This document shows positions 1 through 11,643 of a stretch of DNA of 64,000 nt, piece by piece. Location: positions 46,021 through 110,020 of the forward strand of contig LSRX01000367.1 in assembly GCA_001939145.1 (NCBI GenBank), written 5' to 3'. Made by a program: the position numbers and the translations under genes. Source of the stretch: Symbiodinium microadriaticum (taxonomy: Eukaryota; Sar; Dinophyceae; Suessiales; Symbiodiniaceae). A model generated the notes under the pieces. That model ran no database searches. It was not told the origin of the DNA and was given only the letters and a program-made list of their open reading frames with translations. Numbering within the stretch: position 1 is the first letter of the stretch; each line of letters begins with the position of its first letter.

Positions 1-719
1 CACCCTGCGAGCCGGCGAGTTTAAAGACGGCTTCCATGTGCGAGAAGAGGCTGGGGATCGACATGCTGAGAAGGTTTCAGGTTGCGGGCTCGTAGCGTCG
101 ACCGATGAAGCAGACGAGGTCAGAGCATGCCATTTGTCATAGAACACTGTTGCTAAATCGCTCGTCCTCTCAAGACTGCGATAACAACCAATATGTTCAC
201 CGGTGCCACAACTACTGCTATCGTCATGGCTGTGCCAAGAAGGGATGAAGGGTTATCGGCCTGTCAGAGCTCTGCAAACAGCGACAGCAGTTGGAAGTGT
301 CAGCATCGGAAGTAGTTCTACCATGTCAGCAGCAGCTTCATCTCAGCGAAATAGGTCTCGGAGCAGTCAGTGTCCATATGAGCTGTTGGAAGACGTGCTC
401 GTCAATCTCCGCCTCACTCTGTGCGGCTTCTATCTTTTTGATCCTATGTGCCCGCATGCCAAACCAAGAAAATCTGATGCACCTGCCTGCACGCGAAATG
501 CCAAGCTGAGGTGGTGAGTGACAGGGGCTGAAGCTCAAGCCCCTCCACATAGACGGAGTGCTGGTAAGTTTGTCGAGATGCATCTTTGCAGATTTGTTTC
601 TGTGCTCCAGGCTTTGGAGAGACGCCCCGACCGGTCGCATTTTTCGTTTTCCTTGTTCGTTCTGATGCGCGGCTGTCCTCGCGTTATTCTAGCAATCATG
701 CTGGATCTGGCATATGGCA

Positions 720-1200
720 CCTATGATGGCCAGCTGCCAGAAGACATCTGTGACACGACCGGCCAATGCGAAGTCTCTCTGCGACAGCTGCGCGGGGAGG
801 CTCGAGAAGCAGGTTTGTCGACATGTAGCTATGCACCTCTGATCCTGTGCTCACCTTGCTGGCATTTTTGCCACAAAAGACTCCCTAGCGGAACAGTTCA
901 ACAGCTGGGCAGGTGAAGTTGCAGCAGGACATGGACATGTGGCGCCAGAACGAAAGTGCGGATGCAGCGATGCATGCTGATAGGGTCGAGGCGATCTTGG
1001 ACGTGTATTTCAAGGACACGCCAAATCGTAGCCGCAGACTGCAGATCATCGAAATAACAGAAGCTGCTGTTAATGTTGCGTGTGCGCTGGTTGCTACCGA
1101 GCTGGAAGGGAGAAACGGAATGTACATCGCAGGCCGCATGCACAGCATTATCCACGCTGCTACCATACTGCGGATCTCCGCTATGTTTACAAGAATAAAA
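720..1200 (+). CDS. Candidate 5' exons of an unrecognised gene (gene A)
   Basis: Coding-like stretches lie at about 715-812 (reading YGTYDGQLPEDICDTTGQ), 880-912 (DSLAEQFNSWA) and 928-1190 (WRQNESADAAMHADRVEAIL, then EITEAAVNVACALVATELEG). The first ends at a GT donor after codon base 1, and the second starts after an AG that keeps the phase. The 880-912 piece and the longer one after it are in different frames with only about 15 nt between them, so there is an unusual junction, an indel or decay. No domain is recognised. The long piece is helix-rich and acidic/polar. It precedes exons at 2.6-3.85 kb on the same strand, so I group them as one locus; that grouping is inference. Confidence 0.35.
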
Positions 1201-1201
1201 A

Positions 1202-1562
1202 AATTATATATATATATATATATACATACATACACATGCATTATTTATTCATTTATTTATTTCCAGTTTTACATATGTACGTACATATATATATATATAT
1301 ATATGTGTATAAATCTTTCTATTTATCTGTCTGTCGGTCAACCAATCAATCAATCTGTTTATTTATTTACTTATTTACTTATTTATTTATGTATTTATGT
1401 ATTTATGTATCTATTCATCCATCTATCTAGCTATCTACCTACTTACCTATCTGTCTATCTATCTATTTATCTATCTGTCTAGCAATCAATCAATCAATCA
1501 GTCGCTCTATGTATCTAGCTAGCTAACTGTCTCTGTGGGCCTCTGTGTGTGTGTGTGTGTGT
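1202..1562. repeat. Compound AT and tetranucleotide microsatellite block
   Basis: This stretch is almost entirely simple repeat: (AT)n at about 1202-1225 and 1286-1305, then about 180 nt of imperfect 4-bp repeats (TTTA, TATC, CTGT, AATC variants), then (GT)n at about 1545-1562. Open frames across it are artefacts of the repeat, visible as YIYIYIY and YLSVYLSIY peptides. It probably lies in an intron of gene A. Confidence 0.9.
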
Positions 1563-1984
1563 GGATGTGTATATGTGCATCTATGTATGTGTGGGAATGT
1601 GCATACGCCCCCGGTTAGTGGGTTCCGTCCCCTCGGGCGGACGTGGACGCGCTGCTGGGACGGGTGTTAATAAATTTTTAGGCTTTCAAGGTTATGTCCA
1701 CACGCCGGGGTGGGGGCGAAAGCGGCGGGGGTGGGGGGTGTGGCGAACCGGGAACCGTATGCATGTGTATGTATGTAGCAAAGTTAGGTTGAAGGCTATA
1801 ACCTGTCGGCTGCGGTTTTTGCTTTTTTCGCGAAACAAGATCAATTCGCACTGTCACCAAGAAGCTAACATGAATGACAAAGCAAAGCCGTTTTCGAAAA
1901 TTCAACAAGAGGTATGGCAAAGACGGCAAAACAACAATCTTTTAGCTTTAAACCCCAAATTGATATAGGCAAAGCAAGTAGACT

Positions 1985-2150
1985 AGTATGAAAATACGTA
2001 CAAACATGAACACATGAATGCATGTGAAAGTACATGTACATATATGTGTATGTACAGGCACATATATGCATACATTCGTACATACAACCGTACGTACGTA
2101 CGCACCCACAAACCTGCGTACGTACGTACGTACGTGCATACACGTGTGCC
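1985..2150. repeat. 4-bp periodic ACGT/CATA repeat
   Basis: Imperfect tetranucleotide repeats built from TACG, CATA and GTAC. Two sub-blocks (about 2090-2100 and 2117-2134) are runs of the self-complementary unit ACGT, so they can fold into hairpins on both strands. Peptides such as RTYVRTYV and TYVRTC in several frames are repeat artefacts. Confidence 0.85.
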
Positions 2151-2605
2151 TGCATAAATCTGCTGCAAGCGCCTCGATGGCAAGTTTTGCCGGGCTCCAC
2201 GCTGAATGAGTGAAAGCTTGGTGGGGTGGAGAAGCTCGTAGACCAATTAGTCCCATAGATAGTCCACAGCCTCTGTGGTCCATGAATGCATGCTGAAAAC
2301 ATGATGGCCTGTTTGCTATTGCGGGACAGAGATTGAATTTCACCGAAAGTTCTGCACTTAAATGCAAGATCTGCATTGTATGTGTGCCTTGCCATAGAAG
2401 CTTCAAGAGGACGAAGATTCGGTCCATTCCCTGGGTCATCTTACCACGCGCAGCACTAGTCGAAGGGAGATGGAGTCGCTTGTAGCTGTGTAGCGGTTGG
2501 TGTTCGTTTTTCCGGGTTGGCCTCAGCCTCTTGATACTCTGCGATATCCGGCAACCGCCTTTTAAAGACCCTTGCTGGCTTAACAAAACACCTGCTGCTA
2601 TGCAG

Positions 2606-2840
2606 GACATCAACATGACCGGGCGTCGCATCGCGGAGGCAATCCGCAATGAACAAACTTGGGCAGAGTGTGCTAGTGTGGACTGGACGCAAGAGGCGTT
2701 GGAGTTCGATTCCACAGGAAAGCTCGGGGAAATGAGGAAGCGGTTGGGAGTGGATGCATACTGTGCCAAGAACAAAACGGACGTCACATGCCTGGCAATT
2801 GAGGCCGCCGTGCTTGCTTCTACAGAGCTGGTAATCAAAG
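2606..2840 (+). CDS. Internal exon of gene A
   Basis: The exon follows a good acceptor (CTGCTGCTATGCAG) and starts in phase 0. It reads DINMTGRRIAEAIRNEQ, then WTQEALEFDSTGKLGEMRKR and VTCLAIEAAVLASTELVIK. It ends at a GT donor (CAAAG|GTTTGAG) after codon base 1. The composition is that of a soluble helical protein and no family is recognised. The same frame continues open to a TGA at 2927, reading VSEYGMHPSWVEGSVKRPV, so the donor may not be used. Confidence 0.55.
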
Positions 2841-2936
2841 GTTTGAGTCCTAGGTTCGCCAATGCTGCAGTGAGCGAATACGGAATGCACCCTTCTTGGG
2901 TGGAAGGCTCTGTGAAGAGGCCTGTGTGACGAGAGA

Positions 2937-3199
2937 TGCCTCCTTGGGCCGAGGTGTTGGACCCTATGGGCGTGGTGGGATTCGGTGTTTGCTCAATTCT
3001 CCGAACCGTTCTGACCGGCAGCCCACACCAACGGTAGCAGGGAACGTGCGGGTGGGTTGCGAGCCTCGGGGCATTGAGCTGGGCAGCCCCGGCCCAGGCG
3101 ATCAAGATGGGTATGCGACTCTTCTGGACCGGAACCATGTTGAAGTCCATCAAGACGTGTGCCAACATCTATGACTTGCAGCCAGGACTTGTGCCCCAG
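2937..3199 (+). CDS. Exon(s) of gene A with a hydrophobic segment; frame shift inside
   Basis: Two good coding stretches in different frames abut here. The first reads MPPWAEVLDPMGVVGFGV and CSILRTVLTG, and runs into a stop near 3040. The second starts at about 3050 with TCGWVASLGALSWAAPAQAI and continues KMGMRLFWTGTMLKSIKTC to ANIYDLQPGLVPQ, ending at a GT donor (CCCCAG|GTGAAAG). Together they suggest a membrane-associated or hydrophobic region. The switch near 3040-3050 could be a very short intron, an assembly indel or a true frameshift. No family is recognised. Confidence 0.4.
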
Positions 3200-3275
3200 G
3201 TGAAAGGTATATAGATCCGCGGAGCGGGTGCTCTGTTACAAAGGCTGCCACGCCTTCGAGAGATGGCTGCCAGTA

Positions 3276-3851
3276 CAAGCTTCTGGGATGACGGCCATGT
3301 GGACCTATGCATTGATGAGCAGCTTCGTTGAACACCCCCAGGGTTGTCCGATACCCTCGGCGATCAGCGTCGAATACACCGACATGAAGGACGAAGATCC
3401 CGAAGCCTGGCAGCGGTTGGGGAACATCTCAGCCACGTACGACGATCAATCGCTAGCCATGTGTAAGCGGCTCATCAGCCCGGACTGCGACATAACCTAC
3501 CTGGATGACAGGGGCGACTCGGTCGCTTTGGAACGGGCTTGCAAGGTCGTCGAGAATGGTGGTGTGGCGTTGGCTATGGTCGACGCTGACCCCCTCCAAT
3601 CCGCTTCCATAAAGTCATCGCAGCCCGGGATCTACGTGGGCGATTTACTTGCCAAATTCGGTGTTGGAGAAAAGGACAGTCATGTGACCTACCTCCAGAG
3701 CTGCGACCCGGAAGGGGACAGCTATGCCATTTGGACTTGGGGAGGTCCCCGGTACCTTACAAAGGAGAATCTCATCGGTTCCACGACGTCTCCCGGCCAG
3801 CTCCTCTTTACAACGATTTTGGCAAGGAAGGTGCACATCTTCGATGACTAA
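3276..3851 (+). CDS. Terminal exon of gene A, unknown product
   Basis: This is the longest convincing open stretch outside the repeats: about 190 residues ending at TAA 3849-3851. Segments include SAISVEYTDMKDEDPEAW, LISPDCDITYLDDRGDS, ENGGVALAMVDADPLQSAS, VGEKDSHVTYLQSCD and GDSYAIWTWGGPRYLTKEN. The order His-Val-x-Tyr-Leu followed by an acidic GDSYAIWTWG strand faintly recalls the His-strand of papain-like or C39-like folds, but no catalytic Cys motif is evident and I do not assign a function. The exon start is uncertain: acceptors exist at AG 3275 and AG 3340. The reverse-strand 406-residue frame over the same DNA is a shadow. Confidence 0.6.
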   Translation, partial: QASGMTAMWTYALMSSFVEHPQGCPIPSAISVEYTDMKDEDPEAWQRLGNISATYDDQSLAMCKRLISPDCDITYLDDRGDSVALERACKVVENGGVALAMVDADPLQSASIKSSQPGIYVGDLLAKFGVGEKDSHVTYLQSCDPEGDSYAIWTWGGPRYLTKENLIGSTTSPGQLLFTTILARKVHIFDD

Positions 3852-5239
3852 GCCGTTGAGCCAAGTCGTCGTCAGTTTGGCGGGGTTATATAGCTCCAAA
3901 TTGCTTGAACCAAAGTGTCCTAGCACGAGAGCACGCTGAATGCGTGGCATGCAATGTCCAACGATCGCGGTTCAAATTCGCGTGGGACCCTCATCCTCTG
4001 GTGAATTGTGCCCGTTTATTGTTCACGGCTAGCAGGGTTCGAGATTCTGAATTTCATGCATTGAGTTTTTGGATCCGAGCTTTCAGGTCTGGTCCCCCTG
4101 AGTAGAGCAAAACGGAAATCTGAACTTGCACTTTGAGGCCAGGAATGCCCGAGATGTGTGAAGTCTGGTCAGCGAACTTCGGAAATTTGCACTTCCCAGC
4201 GTGAACCGTTGCTGGATGTTGAGAGACAGTCACCAAATTAGCACTGCAAGAGCAATGTCGTTGGCACGGGCGGTTTTTTCAGCTTTCGCTGCAGAGCCGC
4301 CGCCCGGAGCACAGAGCAACCCCAAACCAACCAACACCTTCAACCTGGCACCAGCAGGCGCTTGCGGTGAGCTTGAAAGGACATGTGCCGCATGCAGCCG
4401 AGACCATAGACTACATCGCAAGCTATGGCAACAACCGAGCTAGGCCTAGCACCCCTGTTGTCCAATCCATTGCCGCACCTTCGCTTCCTGTGCACGCGCC
4501 GTGCAACTGCCCAAGAGGCGCGGAGCAAGGTTTACCGATGACATCCGGACTCGACCTTTGACGCCTCAATACGGAACCCAAAGCCCTTGGAGTCCGAAGC
4601 ATGCTCCCTGTTATCGCATTGACAACCAGGCTATTGAAATTTCCCTAACGGCCTTAGCCCAACCCTGGAGATCCGGAGGGTAAGTTTAGGATCAGGATTT
4701 AGACGGCAAGAGATTCAAGTTTATGTCGTTGTAGATCAGGGTCATGCCAGAAGACCGCAAATCACAGCCCCGTGATGTGATTAAACAGATCTTAGGTGTT
4801 ATTCCCCCCTGAGTTCAGGGTCTAGCTTTGCCGCTCGAACCGTCGCTGCGTTCATTTAGCACATGTGTGTCGGGGTCTCGTCAAGACCCAGAACCTTCAA
4901 CGCCTAAAGCTGTGCACCCCAATCCCCGAACCCTTCCAGCCTTCTCGTCTGTCTTCGGATTTCTGTGGTTCGGTGAGTTGGTGCTTTGCCTTTTCGGATA
5001 TGTGGATTGAGGCTTGAGGATGCAGGGTCACCAGGCAAAGGGCGGCGGATCGGCGCACTTTTCAGAATAGTGAAGTGACAGGCGACCTACGTGCAAGGCT
5101 GAGTTGACTAGCTGTCAACGTCCGGCTGCTTAAGGGCTGCAGTTATTGAAAACCAATATCTGAGACACCCCAAACTCGAAATCCAAAGCCCGCAAAGCCC
5201 TGCAAAGCAATGTACAGATACTGGGTCCATTTATATATA

Positions 5240-5275
<36 letters not shown>

Positions 5276-7679
5276 TGTATGTATGTATGTATGTATGTAT
5301 GTATGTATGTATGTATGTATGTATGTATATATATATATATATATATATATCACATATATGCCATGTCGCACAAAACAAGACCGTTACAGCTGTAGATATG
5401 GATGTAGGCTTGTTGTGTACGTAGGTGGTATAGGAACAATTGCGACAATTGCGACATCCCACGACAGCCGGATGGAGGTTGCCCCATGAGCTGGTACGTC
5501 GGTGAGGCTCGGTGAACGAGCATAGGGTTGTACGTGTTAGGTTTGGGGGTTTTGTGTTTAGATGTTTAGGAATTGGAGTTTAGGTTTCCGTGGAATCCGA
5601 CAGAGTAGATGTGGGTTCGTTTTGCAAAGCACCATGCCAGGAGCGAAAAACATCCCATCGCAGTCAAGCTGACATTCGCTCATGATCTACTGCGGTACAC
5701 CGAGTCATCGCCATAATAGAAGGGGGGCGGGCGTCTGCAGACGACGCCAGCTTGTCCGCGGGAAAGCATCTGTCATGCCATGCTCTGCATCCCCTCCACC
5801 GCTCGTTGTTTGTTGAATTTCCAGGCAATCTTCGAAGCTCGTCCTTGTACGCCGAGCGAAGAAAGTCTTTAACTGTCTTCGCACCATCCCATGAGAGTCC
5901 ATGAGCCTCTCTTCAATGCAAAGAAGTTTGAGGCTGTAACAGGTCTGTGATGCCTTTTGGTGTCCTGGGCTTCAATCGCGCTACGCTGCTGCACGCAACA
6001 AGTTTTCAATATTGCCTGAAATGGCTGGGTAATCTTTTGATATGCATCAAGATGGGTGCAGATCACTGAAATTCTGATTCTTGATCTTCAAGGAGAAATT
6101 CCCGCGAGCAGAGCCGAAAATAAACACTCTGAAACCCGGAGGATGGAGAGCAGATCTGGATCAACCGCGACTCAACGGCCAAAGCCTGAGCTTCTGAGCT
6201 CCAGGCCTTTCTCCCATGATATCTTGGAGACTTTCAGCGCTTCGAGGCTTAATGCCTTCAGGAGGGTTCATCTCGGTAGATGATTCTCCGTTCAGGACCT
6301 TTTGGCTGAAACTTTTCACCCGGAGCTCCAGCTTCCACCATCACGTTCGATTATTCCTGTTCGTCTGGGGTTTCTGCTTTTCACGCTTTGGCTGAAAGTC
6401 TGGGCGGTTTGGCGGACCTGCAAAGTGTAACCAGACCCCCAACAAGACAAAATGCACAAGTGATCTGAGCACGCATGTTCTCTTCAACTTGGTCGAGGGG
6501 TACTTTCCTCACGTGCACCGTTGTGTAGGCATAGAAGCATAGCTTTTGTTTGCCCCTACCTTGCCGAATCATGAGCACGTGCTGGGAAAGAGCACAGGGC
6601 ATCATGGGTATTTGCGAGTTGTAGGCTGAGGACTGAACCGAAAGGGCCGCTACTCTAAAATCAGCGAAGGAGGCTACACAAGCCGCTGAAATTTCGAGGC
6701 CCCCTCAGCGGCCTCAAGAGCACTGTAGGCTGCACCAGAGCCCTTTCCCCGCCTGAGGAAGGTTCGAATTTTAGTTGGTAGATGTTTGTGCTACTGTAGT
6801 TCATGCCAGACCTTCTTGATTGACTGAGCCTTACCGACCCGGGTTCATGAAACAAGCTTGGACGTCGCGAGGTCTACACCGTAGTCGTTTCAGCCCGGGT
6901 GCCCGGTCACACAAGACTACGAAGAGTGAAGTCTGACATTTTTGGGATACCTCCTCGCCGAAACTGTGGACTGCGGGTGCTGCTGTGCGGAGGAGGTAGG
7001 TTCAGAGGTGTATTGCCTCGGGATTTTCAATGGGAGGCTTGCAGGAGCTGCTGGCCTTTTGCAGGTCCTTGTTTACCTACGGCGTAAGGCTTGGAGTCCA
7101 AGGTTTGCAGGCTTCTTTGTTCCGGCTGGGGTTGCTTTCCAGCAAACAGATTTTGCGCTTACTGCACATTAATTTATTCAAGTCTCCAGTCCGAAGCAGA
7201 CTCCCAAGCAGCAGGCACAGTGCAACCACAGAAGCCAGCTAGTGCGAAGTGCAGTGTATTCGTCCGGAGCGCTGAGGGTTTCAACATGACCTCTGAATTC
7301 TGCACCCATGCCAGGATGCGCCACTCCCGTTGGAGCACTTGACGTGCGCTGGATTGCGATGCGGGGAGTCGGAGTTGCATTCTGGGAATCGTGTCATGGC
7401 TTAGCATCTATATAAGCCCTAGCCTAAACCACGAAGGTGTGGCAAGGCAATGGGCCCCAAACCAAAGCACAGAGCCCAGCCCTTCCGCATGTCAGGGTTC
7501 CAGTTGATACTGAGCGCAGCTTCTGGCTGAGCCTCTTCAGCGACTTTGTGTTATTGTCAACATCACCGACTCGATTTGAGTTTTATCGTGGATCCAGGAC
7601 AGATGCCCTCAGTCGCCCCCCGAAATCCTCTAGTGACTCTAGTGTAGACCGCTAAGTTGCAATATCCTGACTTGCCTGC
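3852..7679. other. Region without recognised gene
   Basis: No stretch here shows a convincing combination of coding-like peptide and flanking splice sites. Open frames are 60 to 80 codons long and have shuffled composition. The only clear structure is the microsatellite at 5230-5350. The region is probably intergenic between gene A and the HEAT-repeat gene starting at 7680. Confidence 0.5.
5230..5350. repeat. (AT)n-(GTAT)n-(AT)n compound microsatellite
   Basis: About 17 nt of alternating AT, then about 78 nt of GTAT repeats, then about 25 nt of AT. The whole block is almost perfect. Peptides of the type YVCMYVCM on the + strand and THIHTYIH on the - strand are artefacts of the 4-bp period read in triplets. 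Confidence 0.95.
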
Positions 7680-7768
7680 ATGGCGCCACCCCGCGTCTTC
7701 GACGATCTGAAGGACAAGGATTGGCGCGTGCGCCTCAACGCGACCTTGTCAGCACTGCTCGGCTCCAG
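7680..7768 (+). CDS. HEAT-repeat gene B, first coding exon
   Basis: Starts at ATG 7680 and reads MAPPRVFDDLKDKDWRVRLN followed by ATLSALLGS. The D-x-D/W-R-V-R-L-x-A signature is typical of the first helix of a HEAT repeat, a helical solenoid unit used as a protein-binding scaffold. The exon ends at a GT donor (CTCCAG|GTGGGA) after codon base 2. The start is chosen because the N-terminus begins directly in front of the first repeat and no coding-like sequence is seen upstream. Confidence 0.7.
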
Positions 7769-8167
7769 GTGGGAGGTTGAGTGGTCTCTTAGGTTCAGAC
7801 ATGTTGGACGGGGTAGTCAAGGCGTTGAATCCGACAAAGAGACACAGATCCCCAGGAACGTTGTGACGACGTGAAAGTGGTCAGGATTTGTGTTCGTGGT
7901 GACAGTGCTCCGAAGTCTCTTGTTCACAAAGCTGCGCAGCTGGAGATTGTTTTTTGACTATTGCCGGCTTGTTTCGCTACACTTAACTAGATTCTAGCTA
8001 GATGCCCAGTTCTTGGCCGCGGGCACCGGTCTTGGACATGAGTCCTGCACAGGCTTGTCAACAAAGCAGACTTACAAGATCCATCTAAACGAGCCAGCGA
8101 CACTGCCCTGAAGCTCCAAACCCCGAAGCCCCTGAAGCTTCAGAGGCCGAAGAGTTGAAATGCAGAG

Positions 8168-8252
8168 CTCTGGATCTGAGGCCGTCCGCATCCTTGCAGC
8201 GCTCCCGCCGCCCGGTGCCCCGTCAGCGCTCGCATCAGCGCTCGCGGACGAG
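8168..8252 (+). CDS. HEAT-repeat gene B, exon 2
   Basis: Reads SGSEAVRILAALPPPGAPSA followed by LASALADE. This supplies the end of one HEAT unit and the start of the next. Starting after AG 8167 gives one leftover base, matching the two-base end of the first exon. It ends in phase 0 at GACGAG|GTGGCT. Codons end mostly in G or C, unlike the surrounding intron. Confidence 0.65.
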
Positions 8253-8528
8253 GTGGCTTTTGTGCTTGGACACCTGTAGTCCCCAAAGTCACTGTGCAAA
8301 AGACTCACGGCCCTAAGGAGACGAGGTTTACCTTTGCTTTCCCGCAAGCGGAAGCCCCACTCCGACGCAGAAACAACCCAAGACCGAATCCCTGAAACCC
8401 AAGCCCTGGAACCCCAAGGTTCAAAGCTGAACGTTGGGCATCTAAAACCTGAGGCACCAGGTGAGCACACGTCAACAACAAGCCCTGCACACACACATCG
8501 TCTCCAATGCTTCGATGTGCCGCAAGAG

Positions 8529-8579
8529 GCCGCTGGCGTCCGCTGGGCCGCGCTCGAAGCCCTAGGTGCAGCTCTTGAG
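8529..8579 (+). CDS. HEAT-repeat gene B, micro-exon 3
   Basis: Only 17 codons, reading AAGVRWAALEALGAALE, a textbook HEAT helix A. Joined to exon 2 in phase 0 it gives ALADE-AAGVRWAALEALG. It is flanked by AG 8528 and a GT donor at 8580. The next recognised exon starts in phase 1, so at least one small exon between 8.58 and 10.04 kb has been missed. Confidence 0.65.
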
Positions 8580-10036
8580 GTCTCGAATTCAGCATTGCAT
8601 GAAAGGGATTCAAAAATTCTGGTCTCAAACCTGCGCGTCAAAATGTGAGGGGTTGACAGCTTTTGGGGCTTGGATCTAGGATGTAAAGGTTTAGGATCTG
8701 ATTTCGGGTGCTGGAAGGATTCAGGCTTCGAGTCTCAGCTTTGGTGTTAATGTGCAGTATTCGATATAGGCTGTTTTGCAGCTGTGGATTTCCGCGAAGG
8801 AGGCTGTATGAGGTAGTGTTTGAACACCCGAACTCTCCGAGAACAGCCTAGATCATCAGGGTTGACAACAAGAGCTAGGTCAATTACATCCAGTTATAGA
8901 GAGGAGTCTCGCAGGAATAAGTGCTTTTCAGGCCCAAAGCCTGCAGATTTTGATTGCGCCAGATTGTCGCCAGGTGCTTTTCCCACTGACATTCTTCGCG
9001 AGCATGCAGAGGCACAAGGAAGTCACGAGGGGGTTGAACATCTCGTTTGGTCCGGTTACTCTTAGGTGTCCAGCAATGCTGGCACGATCAAAGCAGGACC
9101 TACTATATGCATGATTCGCAGCACATCATATCCTTTGGCGGTGTGTCTCCTGGTTCCAGGGGTGTGATTGCATCGAGCTCCTTGGATTCACTTTTCAGTG
9201 CCTCAGGGCTCGAGGCCTTTGTGGTGGAGGCGCATCGACATACTGACTCACGTGAACCATCGCGAACCGTACGGCTGGTTTCCAGCACCTTAGCCCATGA
9301 GCAAGTCGCCTCTGAAGAAGTTCGTTCTGTATAGATGTGCCCAGGTATTAGCCTGCCTGAACTGCTGCATTTGCGAAGGCTTTGCTGCCTTGCCTGTCCG
9401 CCGGGTCCTGGCGCGAACGACGCTGTGCTGCGTCTCGGCTTCGATGAAGACCCAGCACCAGCAAGCATGTTCTGGGTTTCGGGCTCTCGGGCACTAGTTT
9501 CGGACTTGAGTGGAGTGCACGTGGGATGTTTCAGACCCGGAAACCTGAATCCCAAATGCGAAAAACAAGTAAAGCAGACTTGATTACGACCAAGGGTTCT
9601 TCTCACTTATAGCACAACCTCATGTCCTCATGCTGACGAGGTGTTGGCCCTTGGACGCCTTGGGGCAGACGACTTGCTCGGCTGTAGAGGCAGTTGCTTC
9701 TCCGAGACGGTCAGAACCCGATTCCACGAACATCGAAGCCCGCAAAACCAACCGCCTGTGACCCAGCAGCCAGGTCGCGAGGAACACCAGAATGCTTGCT
9801 TTGAGCCCTAATCTCCTCGAGGCTTTCTGACGATCAGCTGTTGACATGGCTTCACATCTCTTTCCATCGACTGCTCGTTCAGGAACCTGCACAACCCTCG
9901 CTGGGCCAGCCGAAGCCTTGACTGAAAGCCTGGCGAGAACTCGTTTCATGTTCCAACTACTAAGCCTCCAGAGCCCCAAGCCTAAAATACTGGCTACATC
10001 CTCCTAGATCCTAGGCCCTTGCTTTTGAATCTGCAG

Positions 10037-10153
10037 ACTGTCTCGTCGAGCGCCTCGGGGACGACGACCCAGAGGTCCGCGAAGCGGCGGCACAGGCGCT
10101 GGAAAAACTCCAGGCCTTTCTCGAGCATGAGGCCGTCCGGCCGTCCGCAGGGG
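10037..10153 (+). CDS. HEAT-repeat gene B, exon
   Basis: Reads CLVERLGDDDPEVREAAAQA followed by LEKLQAFLEHEAVRP, another canonical HEAT unit (D-D-D-P-E-V-R-E-A-A). The acceptor is TTTTGAATCTGCAG. The proposed donor GCAGGGG|GTAACT leaves one base, which matches the two-base start of the next exon. Confidence 0.7.
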
Positions 10154-10519
10154 GTAACTTGGGGCGATGAGGCGGGTATTTGGGGGTATTTGGGTGTCAG
10201 ATTGGGGTTCATGGTGCTGTTCTGTTTTCAAGCTCTTTCCCTGGCTAGCATGTATGAAGACACGTATCGAAGATTGCGCTGACAAACGAGTGCTACTACT
10301 CCCAAGCGCACCAGTCTTCAGCGCTCGTCACCCGCACTTTCTGAGAGTTGAAGTCGAAATCCGGGGCCAGGATGCGGACTTCCGTGCCACTGCGATCAGC
10401 ACGTCCCTTGAAGCATTGGCAGGGTGGAGGTGTTGTATTGGTGCAGACCAAAAAAAGGAGCCTGACAAACGAGTAATCTTGACTAGCAGTCTTTTGAATA
10501 ATCCCTAGCTGTGTCGCAG

Positions 10520-10615
10520 TATCATCGGGACTCCAAAGGCTCGGCCAGCTGCCGGCAAGCGTCCTGGCACCGCACGCATCGCGCCTTGGCCAACAGCCGA
10601 GGAGGCCGTCCAGCG
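10520..10615 (+). CDS. HEAT-repeat gene B, exon
   Basis: After the acceptor GCTGTGTCGCAG the frame that fits the previous exon reads SSGLQRLGQLPASVLAPHAS followed by RLGQQPRRPSS. The L-x-x-L-G-Q-L-P-x-x-V-L-A-P-H pattern matches the loop and helix B of a HEAT unit. The proposed donor is AGCG|GTGTTC. The other two frames also stay open for a while, so phase continuity is the main evidence. Confidence 0.5.
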
Positions 10616-11643
10616 GTGTTCCCGAGATTGTGTTTGTATTGTCCTGACTCCTGACCACAGAAGGCCTTGCCTTTATGAAGGTCTCGAAGCTCGTTCCCCT
10701 CTTCATCCGAAACACTCATTTGGAAAGGAACAGAACATTTGTCGCTTTCGCTGAGAGTGAATCCGCTTTGATCCCGCCGAATCGCATGAGCCTGTTTCGG
10801 TGGCCAGCAGCACAGGCAAAGAAATTGGCGTCAGCGTAGAGAGATGTTTGTAGGCATGTAAGACACTTGTAGATGACTATGGGTCGATGCATGGACCCCG
10901 CCAGCCTTTGATCTTCTGCAAGTCCGTGGATCCGGACCGGCCGCATTCACTTGGTGGTGTGCAGACTGTCGTCACCTGGCATCCCCAACCACTGCAGAAG
11001 CGAAGCCTGTCCCTCGACCCGTTCCGGGCGAGCACCAAAGGATCAACCAGGGCAACTGCCAATTTCGTTACCACAAGTCCGGCGCCGGGCTGGCAGGAAC
11101 CTTGATGTGTTGTGTACTCCCAGCAAGCTCAAACCTAGTCCAGCACTGAACATGCATGTGGCACGACGCTCAAACTCTGCTCCCATGAAAACCCAAGGCG
11201 TTTGGCCCGATGCCTCAGCGACCGCACCAGCGCAGTGCGTAGCGCAGCAGCGTTGGCGATTCGGCAGCTGGGAAAAGCACCCTGACCTGATGAGGCCATC
11301 AGGAGTCAGTGCCAAATCATTGGAACAGTGAGTGTTTTGGGCCGTATTCCAGGCGCTCCTACGTTTACCAGGCTTTTGCTTGATAGTAAGCCATGAGTGT
11401 GGACGTGTCAAGACTGCGTGCTGCTTTCCGACTCCAGGCATTCTATTGAGCTTAATTATGTCTTCACAGCTGTCTTTTTTTTCTGAACTTCTGCCAGACA
11501 TAGGCTTCCTTCCTGCATCCGAGGATGCGATCTTGGACCATGCACCGGCCTTTGGGAGTCTAACCTGCATCCAGTGCCTAGTGCTTCAAGTCGGGAGAAG
11601 CTTGGGCTCGAAACTCGATCCCAGGCACGGAACTCCTCCCTAG

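Noticed and set aside
1948..3168. 406-codon - strand frame
   Set aside because: It lies antisense to better supported + strand exons and crosses the ACGT repeat, giving repetitive Tyr/Val/Cys peptide; judged a shadow.
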